Assembly: GCF_002940685.1 (NCBI RefSeq)
Contig: NZ_PNFP01000012.1
Coordinates: 214,163-278,162, forward strand
Length of the DNA stretch: 64,000 nucleotides
Direction of reading: 5' to 3'
Source of the DNA: Ensifer adhaerens
GTDB lineage: Bacteria; Pseudomonadota; Alphaproteobacteria; Rhizobiales; Rhizobiaceae
Shown here: piece by piece, positions 35,712 through 47,217 of the stretch
How positions within the stretch are numbered: the stretch's first letter is position 1
Layout: each line of letters begins with the position of its first letter
Notes under the pieces: model-generated
The model's database searches: none
What the model saw: only the letters and a program-made list of their open reading frames with translations
Told to the model about the DNA's origin: nothing
Position numbers and translations under genes: made by a program

Positions 35712-36614
35712 GTGACGGCGCAACCCGCAAGTCTGCGACCCCCGGGCGGCGAAACGCCGTTCACGCTCGAGCGGCTCATTGGCTATCCGCTCTATGGGGA
35801 GGCGTTACGTCAGGCGGCCCTTCATATGGTTGCGATACATGACGCCGCTCCGCGCATCGTGCGCTATACCGCAAGCCTGAGAAAGTGGCTGCTCACCCAA
35901 GCCATCCTGACGCTGCATTTCGAGCGTCTGACCGACCCATCCCGCCCCGAGCTGACCACGGCAAGGCTGGTCGACTTTATCGCTGGCAACAACGTTGCCA
36001 GCAAGAACACGGCGGCGGCGCACCTGGCCGAGATGCGCAACTATCGACTGCTTCTCGATGCGCAACAGGGCGGCGACAGGCGGATCAGGCCCCTGATCCT
36101 TTCCGATGTCGCCGAGGGCCTGATCCGGCAGTGGTTCGACGGGCACCTTTCGTCGCTCGACAGGCTCGACGAAGGAACAAGGCTGGCGCAGTCGCAAACC
36201 CAGCCGACCTTGATGCACTATGCACTGCCACGCGCAATGCGGCGGCTCATCGCCGATCCCGCCTGGTGCGACCCGCCCGAAAGCGTCGCTTCCTTCGTCT
36301 CGACGGAGTCGGGCAGCAACATCCTGCACGATCTGGTGGCACGGCTGCCGACGGATGTTTTGCCCGATCAGCGGATTTGGGTCGGGCCGCTGAAGCTGAG
36401 CGAAATCACCAGCCGCTACATCATCTCGCGCACCCATGCTCAAAGGGTTTTCTCGCGCGCCGGTGATCTCGGCATCCTCGGCTGGGAGAGTCCCGGCAGC
36501 CGCGGTCCGCTCTGGATTTCGCGTGACCTGGTCGACGATTACCGCCATTGGCAAGCGGTCAAGTTTGCGGCACTCGATGAGGCCTTCGCCTGGGCAACCC
36601 TGCAGGCAAAGTGA
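35712..36614 (+). CDS. Uncharacterised protein with a possible C-terminal helix-turn-helix
   Basis: A 300-residue soluble protein starting with GTG at 35712, chosen because AGGAGG lies 6 bases before it. The sequence is mostly helical. A segment TARLVDFIAGNNVASKNTAA with HLAEMRNYRLLLDAQQGGDR looks like a winged-helix recognition unit, and a second HTH-like stretch is SEITSRYIISRTHAQRVFSR followed by AGDLGILGWESPGSRGPLWI. Two such units suggest a DNA-binding protein, perhaps a regulator. There is no signal peptide, membrane segment or enzyme motif. It stands alone, convergent with the response regulator gene at 36756. The family is not one I can name. Confidence 0.72.
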   Translation: MTAQPASLRPPGGETPFTLERLIGYPLYGEALRQAALHMVAIHDAAPRIVRYTASLRKWLLTQAILTLHFERLTDPSRPELTTARLVDFIAGNNVASKNTAAAHLAEMRNYRLLLDAQQGGDRRIRPLILSDVAEGLIRQWFDGHLSSLDRLDEGTRLAQSQTQPTLMHYALPRAMRRLIADPAWCDPPESVASFVSTESGSNILHDLVARLPTDVLPDQRIWVGPLKLSEITSRYIISRTHAQRVFSRAGDLGILGWESPGSRGPLWISRDLVDDYRHWQAVKFAALDEAFAWATLQAK

Positions 36615-36755
36615 AAGGCGCGGCCCGAGCGCGTGCAGATTGCTGCTTGCGATGCGTACCGGTCGGCTGTCGCTTTCAGGATGCGTCGACCTGCCCTTGC
36701 CGCTGGACGTGGCGCAGGGCGGCAAGGAACGGGACGAAAAGCATTTCCGGCCTGC

Positions 36756-37671
36756 CTATAGACCGTGCAGAACCTGGGTGGCCTTCACCGCAGCGGATGC
36801 CCGGTTCTCGACGCCGAGCTTGACGTAGATCTGTTCCAGATGCTTGGTCACCGTGCGCGCGCTCAGGCCCAGGATCTCGCCGATGTCGCGGTTCGCCTTG
36901 CCCTTGGCGATCCAGAGCAAGACTTCGGATTCCCGCTGCGTCAACGCGAAATGCTGCCTCAGCACCGCGTCGTCGGACCGGCGGTTTTCGGCGGTCAGGC
37001 GGAAGAGATGTTCGTTCGGGCCGATCGAGCCGAGGAAAGCTATCTGCAGCGCCGACAGGTCGGGCTGGTCGAGCGTGAGGGTGCCATCGTCCGGCGCGCC
37101 GCCGCGCGGCCGGTTCGCCATCCAGCCCGCGATGCGTCGAGTGACGATCGCCAGGCCATCGTCGCGGCCGGTTGCGGCGTTGACGAGCCGGGTTGCCTGC
37201 GGCGTCGACCAGCACACGCCGCCGTCGCTGCGGACGGCGAGAAGATGGCGGCCGGCCGCATCGAGCGCGACGCGCGCGCTCTGGGCGGAGCGGGCATTGG
37301 AGAGATGGACGCGGATGCGCGCCCTCAGTTCATCGATGTTGATCGGCTTGGTCAGATAGTCGACGCCGCCGGCCTCGAGCGCACGCACCACATGTTCGGT
37401 CTCGGTCAGCCCGGTCATGAACAGCACCGGCGTCTGGCCGACGGCGGCATTGGCCCTGAGACGGCGGCAGGTCTCGAAGCCGTCGATGCCGGGCATGACG
37501 GCGTCGAGCAGGATGACGTCGGGGGTGATGCGTTCGGCAATCGAAAGGGCGGCATTGCCCGATGTCGCGATCAGCACGGAAAAGCCCGATTGCTCCAGCG
37601 CTTCGGTCAGAAAGCCGAGCGCCTCCGGGGAATCGTCGACGAGAAGCACGATGTCGCGGCGGTCGTTGGTC

Positions 37672-37679
<8 letters not shown>
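36756..37679 (-). CDS. LuxR-type response regulator (partner of the NCS1-permease kinase)
   Basis: A 307-residue two-domain regulator. The receiver domain has the acidic pocket VLLVDDSPEA and phospho-acceptor D59 (PDVILLDAVMPG), with K in YLTKPIN. A middle segment of about 110 residues links to a LuxR/GerE HTH at the C-terminus (LTQRESEVLLWIAKGKANRD, LGLSARTVTKHLEQIYVKLG). The start codon lies inside the 3' end of the kinase gene, an 8-bp overlap, so the proteins are translationally coupled. ATG at 37679 is 9 bases after GGAG; the ATG at 37685 is only 3 bases after it. It almost certainly receives phosphate from the kinase. The middle segment is longer than in the plain FixJ/NarL type and might be a sensory insert. 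Confidence 0.9.
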
Positions 37680-41058
<3,379 letters not shown>

Positions 41059-41126
41059 GGGGATCCTAACGTGCCATCGATGGAGTTTCTGCCTTTTTTC
41101 TTAGCACGGAAGGTTTCTGCTTAAAA

Positions 41127-41159
41127 TTGCTGCAACTGAGAAAATGTGCGTTGCAGCAA
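41127..41159. promoter_or_regulatory. Perfect 10-bp inverted repeat upstream of the NCS1-kinase gene
   Basis: TTGCTGCAAC at 41127-41136 and GTTGCAGCAA at 41150-41159 are exact reverse complements with a 13-bp spacer. The repeat lies 69-101 bp ahead of the kinase start (41058, minus strand), so it is a candidate site for its own LuxR-type regulator; a weak 3' hairpin for the upstream gene is less likely because another hairpin precedes it. Confidence 0.55.
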
Positions 41160-41170
41160 AGAAATGTCCG

Positions 41171-41204
41171 CCCGGTTTCGGTCATTGCCAGAGCCGAGAC
41201 CGGG
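41171..41204 (-). terminator. Hairpin terminator after the PHP metallohydrolase operon
   Basis: CCCGGTTTCGG at 41171-41181 pairs with CCGAGACCGGG at 41194-41204 (one G-U pair). Read on the minus strand it lies 40 bp after the metallohydrolase stop and is followed by a T-rich stretch (ATTTCTTT). Confidence 0.65.
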
Positions 41205-41243
41205 GCGTTTGAAAGTGTCGGGGGTGCTTGAGCGCCGCGAGCG

Positions 41244-42647
41244 TCAGGCGGGACGGCAATAGACCGGGTTGCTGATCGCGCGCCGGATGGCTCGGCTTGT
41301 GAGATCGTCCTCGGAAAGTTCCCAGGGCAGGCTTTTGCCCGGAAGCGCATCACGGAACCCATCGACGATTGCTGCCCGGCTCTTAACGGCGACGATCTCT
41401 GTGCGCAGGAAGCGCGCGGGCGAGCCGACATAGCGGCCAGTCCAGTCGTCCGTTTCGATCGTTTGTTCGCCGATGATGCCGGAGGCGTCCATCCATACAA
41501 GCCTGTCGCCCCCGGCGCCGCGGACCCTGGCCTCCGCGGTCACCGGGCCGGTGACCGCGGAACCCATCGGTTGGCCGTTGGCGGTCAGTTCCAGATGCGG
41601 GCCGGTCGGGCTTTCCGTCACGTAGCCGTGGCCCGATTTCATCGCGCCGAGCACCGCGTCTTCGGAGAGTTCGTCCAGGTAGAGGACCGTCGTCGGGCGG
41701 GCGAGCACAAGCGGTCCCTCGGGCATCAGTCGTGCCGGCTGGTGGAAGTCGCTGCCGCCGATCGCCGAGATCTTCAGGCCCGAGGCGAGACGCTGCTGGT
41801 AACGCTCAAGCGACACCCAGTTCCAGGCAAGCCAATGGGACTGCCAGACCTCCATGCAGTCGATCGCGGGTAATTCGTAGTCCCAGGGGATCGTCGGCTT
41901 GTCGTGGTTGACCGAGAGCAGCCCGCCGCGCCCGTGCACGAGGTGTTCGAGCGTATGGGCGTGCTCGGGCCGCGTCATGCGGAAATCGATCCAGTCGTCG
42001 ACGCCGAAGACATTGGCATGGCCGGTCGCCGTGGTGATTTCCATCGCACGAATGAAGACGAGATCGGGCGATGAATGCGGATGGAAGTAGCGCCGCTGGG
42101 TGATGGTGTTGTGGTCGGCGACCGCAAGGAAATCGAGGCCCGCCTGTCTGGCGGCGGCGTGCAGCAACTCGGGCGAGCCGGCCGCATCCGAATGGAAGGT
42201 GTGGCAGTGCAGATCGCCGCGATACCATCCGGCCTGTTTGCGCACAGGGAAACGTCGTTCCGGCTGGGGCGCGACCGGGCGCGGGTTATCGCCGAATTCG
42301 ACCGTCACCCGGATGTCGGCGCCGCCCTCGGGGATCTTGTAGAGACCGAGCATCACCTTCCATCGGCCTGACGGGATTGCGCCGTGGACATAGCCGGGCG
42401 TCGCGTCGTCTGTGGCAATGAAGAAGCGGTCGCGTGCGCCGCCGCTCCAGCCGCGAAAGCCTTGGCTGGTCGGATAGTCGGTGGCCCGCGGATCGAGCGC
42501 GCCGAGGTCGATGATGCACGCTTCAGACTTGGGGTAGCTCAGCGTTACATCGATGCGCGTCACGCCTTTGGGGACGTCAAAGGGCATGTAGAAATAGGGA
42601 TCTTCGGCCTGATGCTCGCGGGTGATCCGCGCGGAAAATTCCTGCAT
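41244..42647 (-). CDS. CehA/McbA-type PHP-domain metallohydrolase
   Basis: A 467-residue protein. An N-terminal beta-rich domain of about 150 residues (FYMPFDVPKGVTRIDVTLSY) precedes the PHP domain: metal ligands in WYRGDLHCHTFHSDAAGS, FLAVADHNTITQ, the SVNHDKPTIPWDYE segment and IGGSDFHQPA. A C-terminal beta domain follows. The family includes carbaryl hydrolase CehA and other metal-dependent (phospho)esterases. The start at 42647 is 7 bp after the stop of the ABC ATPase gene; the frame is open further upstream, but that part lies within the ATPase gene. Last gene of the importer operon, so it probably acts on the imported compound, perhaps cleaving an ester or phosphodiester. True activity unknown. 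Confidence 0.82.
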   Translation of the reverse strand: MQEFSARITREHQAEDPYFYMPFDVPKGVTRIDVTLSYPKSEACIIDLGALDPRATDYPTSQGFRGWSGGARDRFFIATDDATPGYVHGAIPSGRWKVMLGLYKIPEGGADIRVTVEFGDNPRPVAPQPERRFPVRKQAGWYRGDLHCHTFHSDAAGSPELLHAAARQAGLDFLAVADHNTITQRRYFHPHSSPDLVFIRAMEITTATGHANVFGVDDWIDFRMTRPEHAHTLEHLVHGRGGLLSVNHDKPTIPWDYELPAIDCMEVWQSHWLAWNWVSLERYQQRLASGLKISAIGGSDFHQPARLMPEGPLVLARPTTVLYLDELSEDAVLGAMKSGHGYVTESPTGPHLELTANGQPMGSAVTGPVTAEARVRGAGGDRLVWMDASGIIGEQTIETDDWTGRYVGSPARFLRTEIVAVKSRAAIVDGFRDALPGKSLPWELSEDDLTSRAIRRAISNPVYCRPA

Positions 42648-42654
42648 GGCGGTC

Positions 42655-43758
42655 TCAGCGCTCGTCGGCGGCGGGAATGCGCGCACCGCTGTCGTCGAAT
42701 AGGGTGACGTGCCTGGTGTCGAAGGCGAGATGTACGGAGGTTCCGACCCTGATCTCGTCGTCGGTAAAGATGCGCGCGGTGACCCGGCCGTTGTCGCCAC
42801 GCTCCAGCGTGACAAGGCTTTCCGGCCCCATGTTCTCGTTGGCGAAGAGGTCGCCGGAAACCACGTTGCGGTCGCTTGGCTCAGCGATGCGAAGATGCTC
42901 GGGGCGAACACCGAGCGTCATCCTGCCTGATGTCGCCGCCTTGGCGATGGCGTCGGTGAGCGCGATCGGCGCAAGCTGCAGGCCGTCGGCCTTGAGATGC
43001 AGGGCGCCTTCGCCGATCGATGCTTCGACAGCGATCAGGTTCATCGGCGGATTGCCGACGAAGTTGGCGACGAAGGTGGTCGCCGGACGGCGATAGATTT
43101 CGATCGGCGGCGCGAACTGGACGATGCGGCCCTTGTCCATGACGGCGATGCGGGTCGCAAGCGCCATGGCCTCGGCCTGGTCGTGGGTGACGTAGACGGC
43201 AGTCATGCCCATGTCGCGCTGCAGGTGGTTGAGGAAGCCGCGTGCCTCGAGCCGGAGCTTGGCATCGAGGTTCGAAAGCGGTTCGTCGAAGAGATAGACC
43301 TCGCTCGGATAGACCAGCGCACGCGCCAGCGACGTGCGCTGCTGCTGGCCGCCGGAGATCTGGCTCGGCAGCCGTTTCATCAGGTCGCCGATCTTCAAGA
43401 CGTCGGCCACTTCCTTGGCGCGGGCGTGGCGCCTGGTCTCCTGCTCGCCGCGCACCTTCAAGGGATAGGCGATGTTGTCGGCGATGTTCATGTGCGGGTA
43501 GAGCGCATAGTCCTGAAAGACCATGGAGATGCCGCGATCCTTCGGATGCAGGTAGGTAACGTCGCGCCCGCCGATCATCACCCGGCCGGAAGAGGGCGTT
43601 TCGAGACCTGCGATCATGCGCAGGCTGGTCGTCTTGCCGCAGCCCGAGGGCCCGAGCAGGCAGATGAATTCGCCGTCGGCGATCTGGAAGCTGATGTCGG
43701 GCACGGCGACGAAGGCGCCGAAGGTCTTGGAGATGTTCTGGAATTCGACAGAGGCCAT
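42655..43758 (-). CDS. ABC transporter ATP-binding protein (UgpC/MalK type)
   Basis: A 367-residue carbohydrate-importer ATPase. Walker A GPSGCGKTTSLR, signature ISGGQQQRTSLARALV, Walker B VYLFDEPLSNLD and switch His VYVTHDQAEA are intact, and the C-terminal TOBE-like regulatory domain contains FVGNPPMNL and LGVRPEHLRIAEP. The start at 43758 (MASVEFQNISKTFG) follows GGAAACCTGCC. It energises the two permeases just upstream and is followed directly by the PHP metallohydrolase. UgpC-type ATPases serve glycerophosphodiester, maltose-like and many other importers, so the name does not fix the substrate. Confidence 0.93.
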   Translation of the reverse strand: MASVEFQNISKTFGAFVAVPDISFQIADGEFICLLGPSGCGKTTSLRMIAGLETPSSGRVMIGGRDVTYLHPKDRGISMVFQDYALYPHMNIADNIAYPLKVRGEQETRRHARAKEVADVLKIGDLMKRLPSQISGGQQQRTSLARALVYPSEVYLFDEPLSNLDAKLRLEARGFLNHLQRDMGMTAVYVTHDQAEAMALATRIAVMDKGRIVQFAPPIEIYRRPATTFVANFVGNPPMNLIAVEASIGEGALHLKADGLQLAPIALTDAIAKAATSGRMTLGVRPEHLRIAEPSDRNVVSGDLFANENMGPESLVTLERGDNGRVTARIFTDDEIRVGTSVHLAFDTRHVTLFDDSGARIPAADER

Positions 43759-43771
43759 GGCAGGTTTCCGA

Positions 43772-44608
43772 TTACGACTTGATGCCACCGAAGAACCGGA
43801 AACCGAATTTCCAATTCACGAAGAGATAGAGGGCGATGACCGGCAGCGAATAGATCAGCGAATAGGCGGCAAGCAGCGTGACGATCGGCGTGCCAGCTTC
43901 CGAATAGAAGGAATAGATGGCGACCGATGCCGGCATGAGCTTGTCGCTGCGCAGGAGGATGAAGGGGATGAGGAAGCTGCCCCAGATGTTGACGAAGGCC
44001 CAGACGACCACGACCACGATGCCGGGCCGGATGACCGGCAGCGCCACATCGAAGAACGCCTGCAGCGGCGAGGCACCGGCGACCATGGCGCTTTCCTCGT
44101 AGGAGCGTGGAATGGCGTCGATGAAATCGCGAAGAATGAACATCGCCGTCGGCAGCAGCCCGCCGGCAAAGACGAGGATGACGGCGAGATGGGTATCGAT
44201 CAGCCCCGCTGCCGAGATGATCAGGAAGATCGGCACCATCGCCGCCGAGCCGGAAACGACGGACGAAAACAGCAGCAGGATATAGGTGACGGCGCCCTTG
44301 CCAGGGATCGGCGAGCGCGACAGCGCATAGGCCGCCAATGTCGCCGCGCCCCCGACCAGCACCACGCCGCCCGCCGCCTGGATGAGGCTGTTCAAAAGCG
44401 CCTGCATGGCGAAGGTGTTCTGGAATACGGTGGCGAAATTCGACAGCGTGAAAGGCGACGGGATCGCAAGTCCGAGTTCGGCGCGCGCATTGAACGGCGC
44501 GAAGATGAACCAGACGAGCGGCAGGGCAAAGATCGTGCCGAGGAAGGTGGCGGCGGCCGCAAAGATCGTGCGCCGGACGAAGATGTTCTGGGTTCTCTTC
44601 CGCATCAT
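43772..44608 (-). CDS. Carbohydrate ABC transporter permease (MalG type)
   Basis: A 278-residue permease with six transmembrane helices. The N-terminal cytoplasmic segment MMRKRTQNIFVRR precedes the first helix; the coupling EAA loop is YEESAMVAGASPLQAFFDVA, followed by LPVIRPGIVVVVVWAFVNIW. The first ATG (44608) is 4 bases after GGAGG and overlaps the stop of the other permease by 4 bp. Forms a heterodimer with that permease. Confidence 0.92.
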   Translation of the reverse strand: MMRKRTQNIFVRRTIFAAAATFLGTIFALPLVWFIFAPFNARAELGLAIPSPFTLSNFATVFQNTFAMQALLNSLIQAAGGVVLVGGAATLAAYALSRSPIPGKGAVTYILLLFSSVVSGSAAMVPIFLIISAAGLIDTHLAVILVFAGGLLPTAMFILRDFIDAIPRSYEESAMVAGASPLQAFFDVALPVIRPGIVVVVVWAFVNIWGSFLIPFILLRSDKLMPASVAIYSFYSEAGTPIVTLLAAYSLIYSLPVIALYLFVNWKFGFRFFGGIKS

Positions 44609-45513
44609 TCCGCCTCCACCGGCTTCTTGTGGGCAAGGCGAAGGTAGACGAGCGCGAAGGCGAGGTTCATCAGCATGATCACGACGCCGACGGCAGCGCC
44701 CTTGCCGAACTCGAAATCCTTGAACGCGATGCGATAGGTGTAGATCGACAGGATCTCGGTGCGATAGGACGGCCCGCCATGGGTGAGCAGGAACGGCGTG
44801 AAGACGTTGAAGGTCCACATGGTGATGAGGATCAGGTCGGTGACGACATGGCCGCGGATCAAGGGCAGGGCAATGTCGCGCAGCTTCTGCCAGGAGGTGG
44901 CGCCGGCGACGTCTGCTGCTTGAAAGTAGCTCGGCGGGATTGACTGGAAGGCCGAGTTGAACAGCATCATCGAGAAGGCCGCACCCCGCCAGGTGTTGAA
45001 GAACACGATCACCCAGAACGGTTGCTGCAGCAGCCAGTCGCCCGGCGGCAGGCCGAGGCCGCGCAGGATCATGTTGAGCGTGCCGTTGTCGTAGTCGAGA
45101 AAAGCGAACCAGGCGAAGCCGATCACCACTTCCGGCAGGATCCAGGCGGCGATGACTGCGGTCTGCAGGAAGGATTTGAGCGTCGGGGTGACCGTCTGGC
45201 TGAGCCAGGCGAGCAGCAATCCCAAGAGCGCCTGGCCGATCAGCGCCGACAGCAGCACGAACTGGATCGTCAGGATCAGCGAAAAGCCGAACTGGCCGCG
45301 GGTGAAGAAGGTCGCGGGATTGAAGAGGGCGAAGTAGTTCTGCAGGCCGACGAAGTCAGGGTCGACCGCCGTGCGCCCGAGCAGCGTGCGGTTGGTGAAG
45401 GAAACGAAGATCACCCAGAAGAAGGGAATGATGACGAAGACCCCGACCAGAGCCGAGGCTGGCGCGAGAAAGAGTGCGCCGGCGCGCGTCGAAAGCAGTG
45501 AGAATTTCTTCAT
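44605..45513 (-). CDS. Carbohydrate ABC transporter permease (MalF type)
   Basis: A 302-residue permease. After a short basic tail (MKKFSLLSTRAG) come six helices; VVIGFAWFAFLDYDNGTLNM lies in a periplasmic loop and the coupling loop is YFQAADVAGATSWQKLRDIA followed by LPLIRGHVV. The ATG at 45513 has only a weak ribosome site, and the frame is open to 45624, so an upstream start cannot be ruled out. It follows the binding-protein gene after a hairpin at 45545-45569. Confidence 0.9.
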   Translation of the reverse strand: MKKFSLLSTRAGALFLAPASALVGVFVIIPFFWVIFVSFTNRTLLGRTAVDPDFVGLQNYFALFNPATFFTRGQFGFSLILTIQFVLLSALIGQALLGLLLAWLSQTVTPTLKSFLQTAVIAAWILPEVVIGFAWFAFLDYDNGTLNMILRGLGLPPGDWLLQQPFWVIVFFNTWRGAAFSMMLFNSAFQSIPPSYFQAADVAGATSWQKLRDIALPLIRGHVVTDLILITMWTFNVFTPFLLTHGGPSYRTEILSIYTYRIAFKDFEFGKGAAVGVVIMLMNLAFALVYLRLAHKKPVEAE

Positions 45514-45544
45514 GCGCGTTTCATGCCCATATCCTGGATCGGGA

Positions 45545-45569
45545 GCCCGGCCACGGATGGCAGCCGGGC
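45545..45569 (-). terminator. Hairpin between the binding-protein gene and the first permease
   Basis: GCCCGGC at 45545-45551 pairs with GCCGGGC at 45563-45569 around an 11-base loop. It lies 61 bp after the binding-protein stop (45630, minus strand) and 32 bp before the permease start. It probably lowers permease expression relative to the binding protein or protects the upstream message. Confidence 0.55.
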
Positions 45570-45629
45570 GCTCTGTCGTTGGATCGAAGCGGGATGAGGG
45601 CCTCTTTGCGGCCACATCCCGCATTGGCT

Positions 45630-46991
45630 TTAGAGCGTGCTGACGGTGTTTTCTTCGCCGACGATGGCGATGACGGCCGCCTTGTACTGTGCCATCGCAT
45701 CTTCAGGTGAGAGCTCGCCGGAAACGACGCTTTCGGTCATGCGCTGGATCTCGGTCGAGACCTTGTTGTAGTTGGCGTCGTTGGGACGCGCCGTGGTGAT
45801 CGGCAAGAGCGTGGTCGCCGTTTCCGTCAGGAACGGCGAGTTCGGGATCGCCACGTCGTCGCGGATGCGGATCGCCGGCTGGATTTGCTGGAAGGCGTCG
45901 AGCTGCTCCTTGCTGTTCATGAACGAGAGCAGCGCCCAGGATTCGGCAGGCGCGTCCGTATGCGGATTGATGACGAAGCCGGTGCCGCCGGACATCGTGA
46001 CGAAATCCTGGCCGCGCAGGCCCTTTCCGGGTGCTGCGGCGGGCATCTTCTTCCAGGTCATGGTGTTGTCGCGATCGGCGACGGCGAATTCGGCGCCGGG
46101 TGCGGTCACCGAACGGTAGAACCAGTCGCCTTCGACGAGCATCGCCGTCTTGCCGTCGCGGAAGTTGGCGAAGGTGCGGTTGCGGCCGTCGGCGAGCAGC
46201 TGCGCGCGCTGGTCGCCGAGCTTGTCGTCGACATAGATGGTCTTGTAGAGCTTGAGGGTGTCGAGGATGCCCTGGCTCGAGACGATGTATTTGCCGCTGT
46301 CGTCGGTGACCTGTTCGCCGGTGCCGAGCAGCGCCATCCAGTAGCCCTGCATCGTCGTCGCCTCACCCATGGAGACGCCGGCGTTCAATTGCAGCGGGAA
46401 GCTCTCGGGGGCGGCCGCCTTGATCTTGCGCGCGGCGTCGAGCAGTTCGTCCCAGGATTTCGGCTGCCAGCTGTCGGCGTCGAGACCGGCCGACTTGAAA
46501 AGGTCCTTGCGCACGAAGATCATGCGCGCATCAGTGCCGAGCGCGATGCCGTAGGGCTTGCCCTGGTAGCTCATCAGCGCCTTGGTGCCATCGGAAATAT
46601 GCTGCCAGCCCTCCCATTTCGGCACGTCGGGGCCGGCCACTTCCTCAAGCGACTTCAAGAGATTGCCCTGAACGAAGCTCGGGATCAGGAAGCCGTCGAA
46701 ACCGGAGACGTCAGGGCCGGCGCCGGTCGAAAAATCGAGCGCGAGCTGCTGCGTCAGCTGTTCGTCTTCACCGCCGAACTGGGTGAGCTTGACGGTGACG
46801 TCCTTGCCCTCGGCCTTCATCTTCTCGGTAAAGGCCGGAATGACCTTCTTTTCGATCCACTCGGCCATGCCGCTGTTTACGCCGCCAATGACGCAGCGGC
46901 AGGTGATGTTGAGTTCGGTGGCGCTCACCGGTGCTGCAAAGGCGATGGCCGCGGCGGCGCTGAGCAATAGGGAATGAAACCTGGTACGCAT
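45630..46991 (-). CDS. Carbohydrate ABC transporter substrate-binding protein
   Basis: A 453-residue periplasmic protein of the MalE/UgpB-like group. The signal peptide is RFHSLLLSAAAAIAFAAPVS with cleavage at VSA-TE. Two cysteines follow soon after (ITCRCVIGGVN). The hydrophobic-polar pattern LTQFGGEDEQLTQQLALDFS, SGFDGFLIPSFVQGNLL, GKPYGIALGTDARMIFVRKD and FANFRDGKTAMLVEGDW is typical of type II binding proteins. GGGAGGAGAAAAC gives a strong ribosome site. It is the first gene of the importer operon, is followed by a hairpin, and diverges from a LacI gene across a region containing two operator-like repeats. Confidence 0.92.
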   Translation of the reverse strand: MRTRFHSLLLSAAAAIAFAAPVSATELNITCRCVIGGVNSGMAEWIEKKVIPAFTEKMKAEGKDVTVKLTQFGGEDEQLTQQLALDFSTGAGPDVSGFDGFLIPSFVQGNLLKSLEEVAGPDVPKWEGWQHISDGTKALMSYQGKPYGIALGTDARMIFVRKDLFKSAGLDADSWQPKSWDELLDAARKIKAAAPESFPLQLNAGVSMGEATTMQGYWMALLGTGEQVTDDSGKYIVSSQGILDTLKLYKTIYVDDKLGDQRAQLLADGRNRTFANFRDGKTAMLVEGDWFYRSVTAPGAEFAVADRDNTMTWKKMPAAAPGKGLRGQDFVTMSGGTGFVINPHTDAPAESWALLSFMNSKEQLDAFQQIQPAIRIRDDVAIPNSPFLTETATTLLPITTARPNDANYNKVSTEIQRMTESVVSGELSPEDAMAQYKAAVIAIVGEENTVSTL

Positions 46992-47081
46992 GTTTTCTCC
47001 TCCCGATAGGTCCGTTCAAGGACCTGAATGTCTGGTGCGACAGGCCGTCCCTCCTCCAGGTTCGGCGTCCCGGGTCAAGAA

Positions 47082-47095
47082 TGAACACGCTTTCA
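47082..47095. promoter_or_regulatory. LacI-type operator copy 1
   Basis: TGAACACGCTTTCA, followed by TTTTT, is an imperfect dyad with TGAA..TTCA arms. It is almost identical to the second copy at 47189 and lies 91 bp ahead of the binding-protein start on the minus strand. Confidence 0.65.
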
Positions 47096-47188
47096 TTTTT
47101 GTCAACACGGATCACGCGTTCCGTGCGCAAATATTGGCGGAATACCTATTCCACTTGACGAAATCGTTGTGTTGCTCTCTTTTGTTGA

Positions 47189-47202
47189 TGAACACGTTTT
47201 CA
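47189..47202. promoter_or_regulatory. LacI-type operator copy 2
   Basis: TGAACACGTTTTCA has a central ACGT and TGAA..TTCA arms (12 of 14 positions symmetric). It starts 107 bp from copy 1 and ends 16 bp before the LacI start codon, well placed for autorepression. Two operators about ten helical turns apart could allow looping. Confidence 0.7.
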
Positions 47203-47217
47203 TTTTGTGACGGACTG

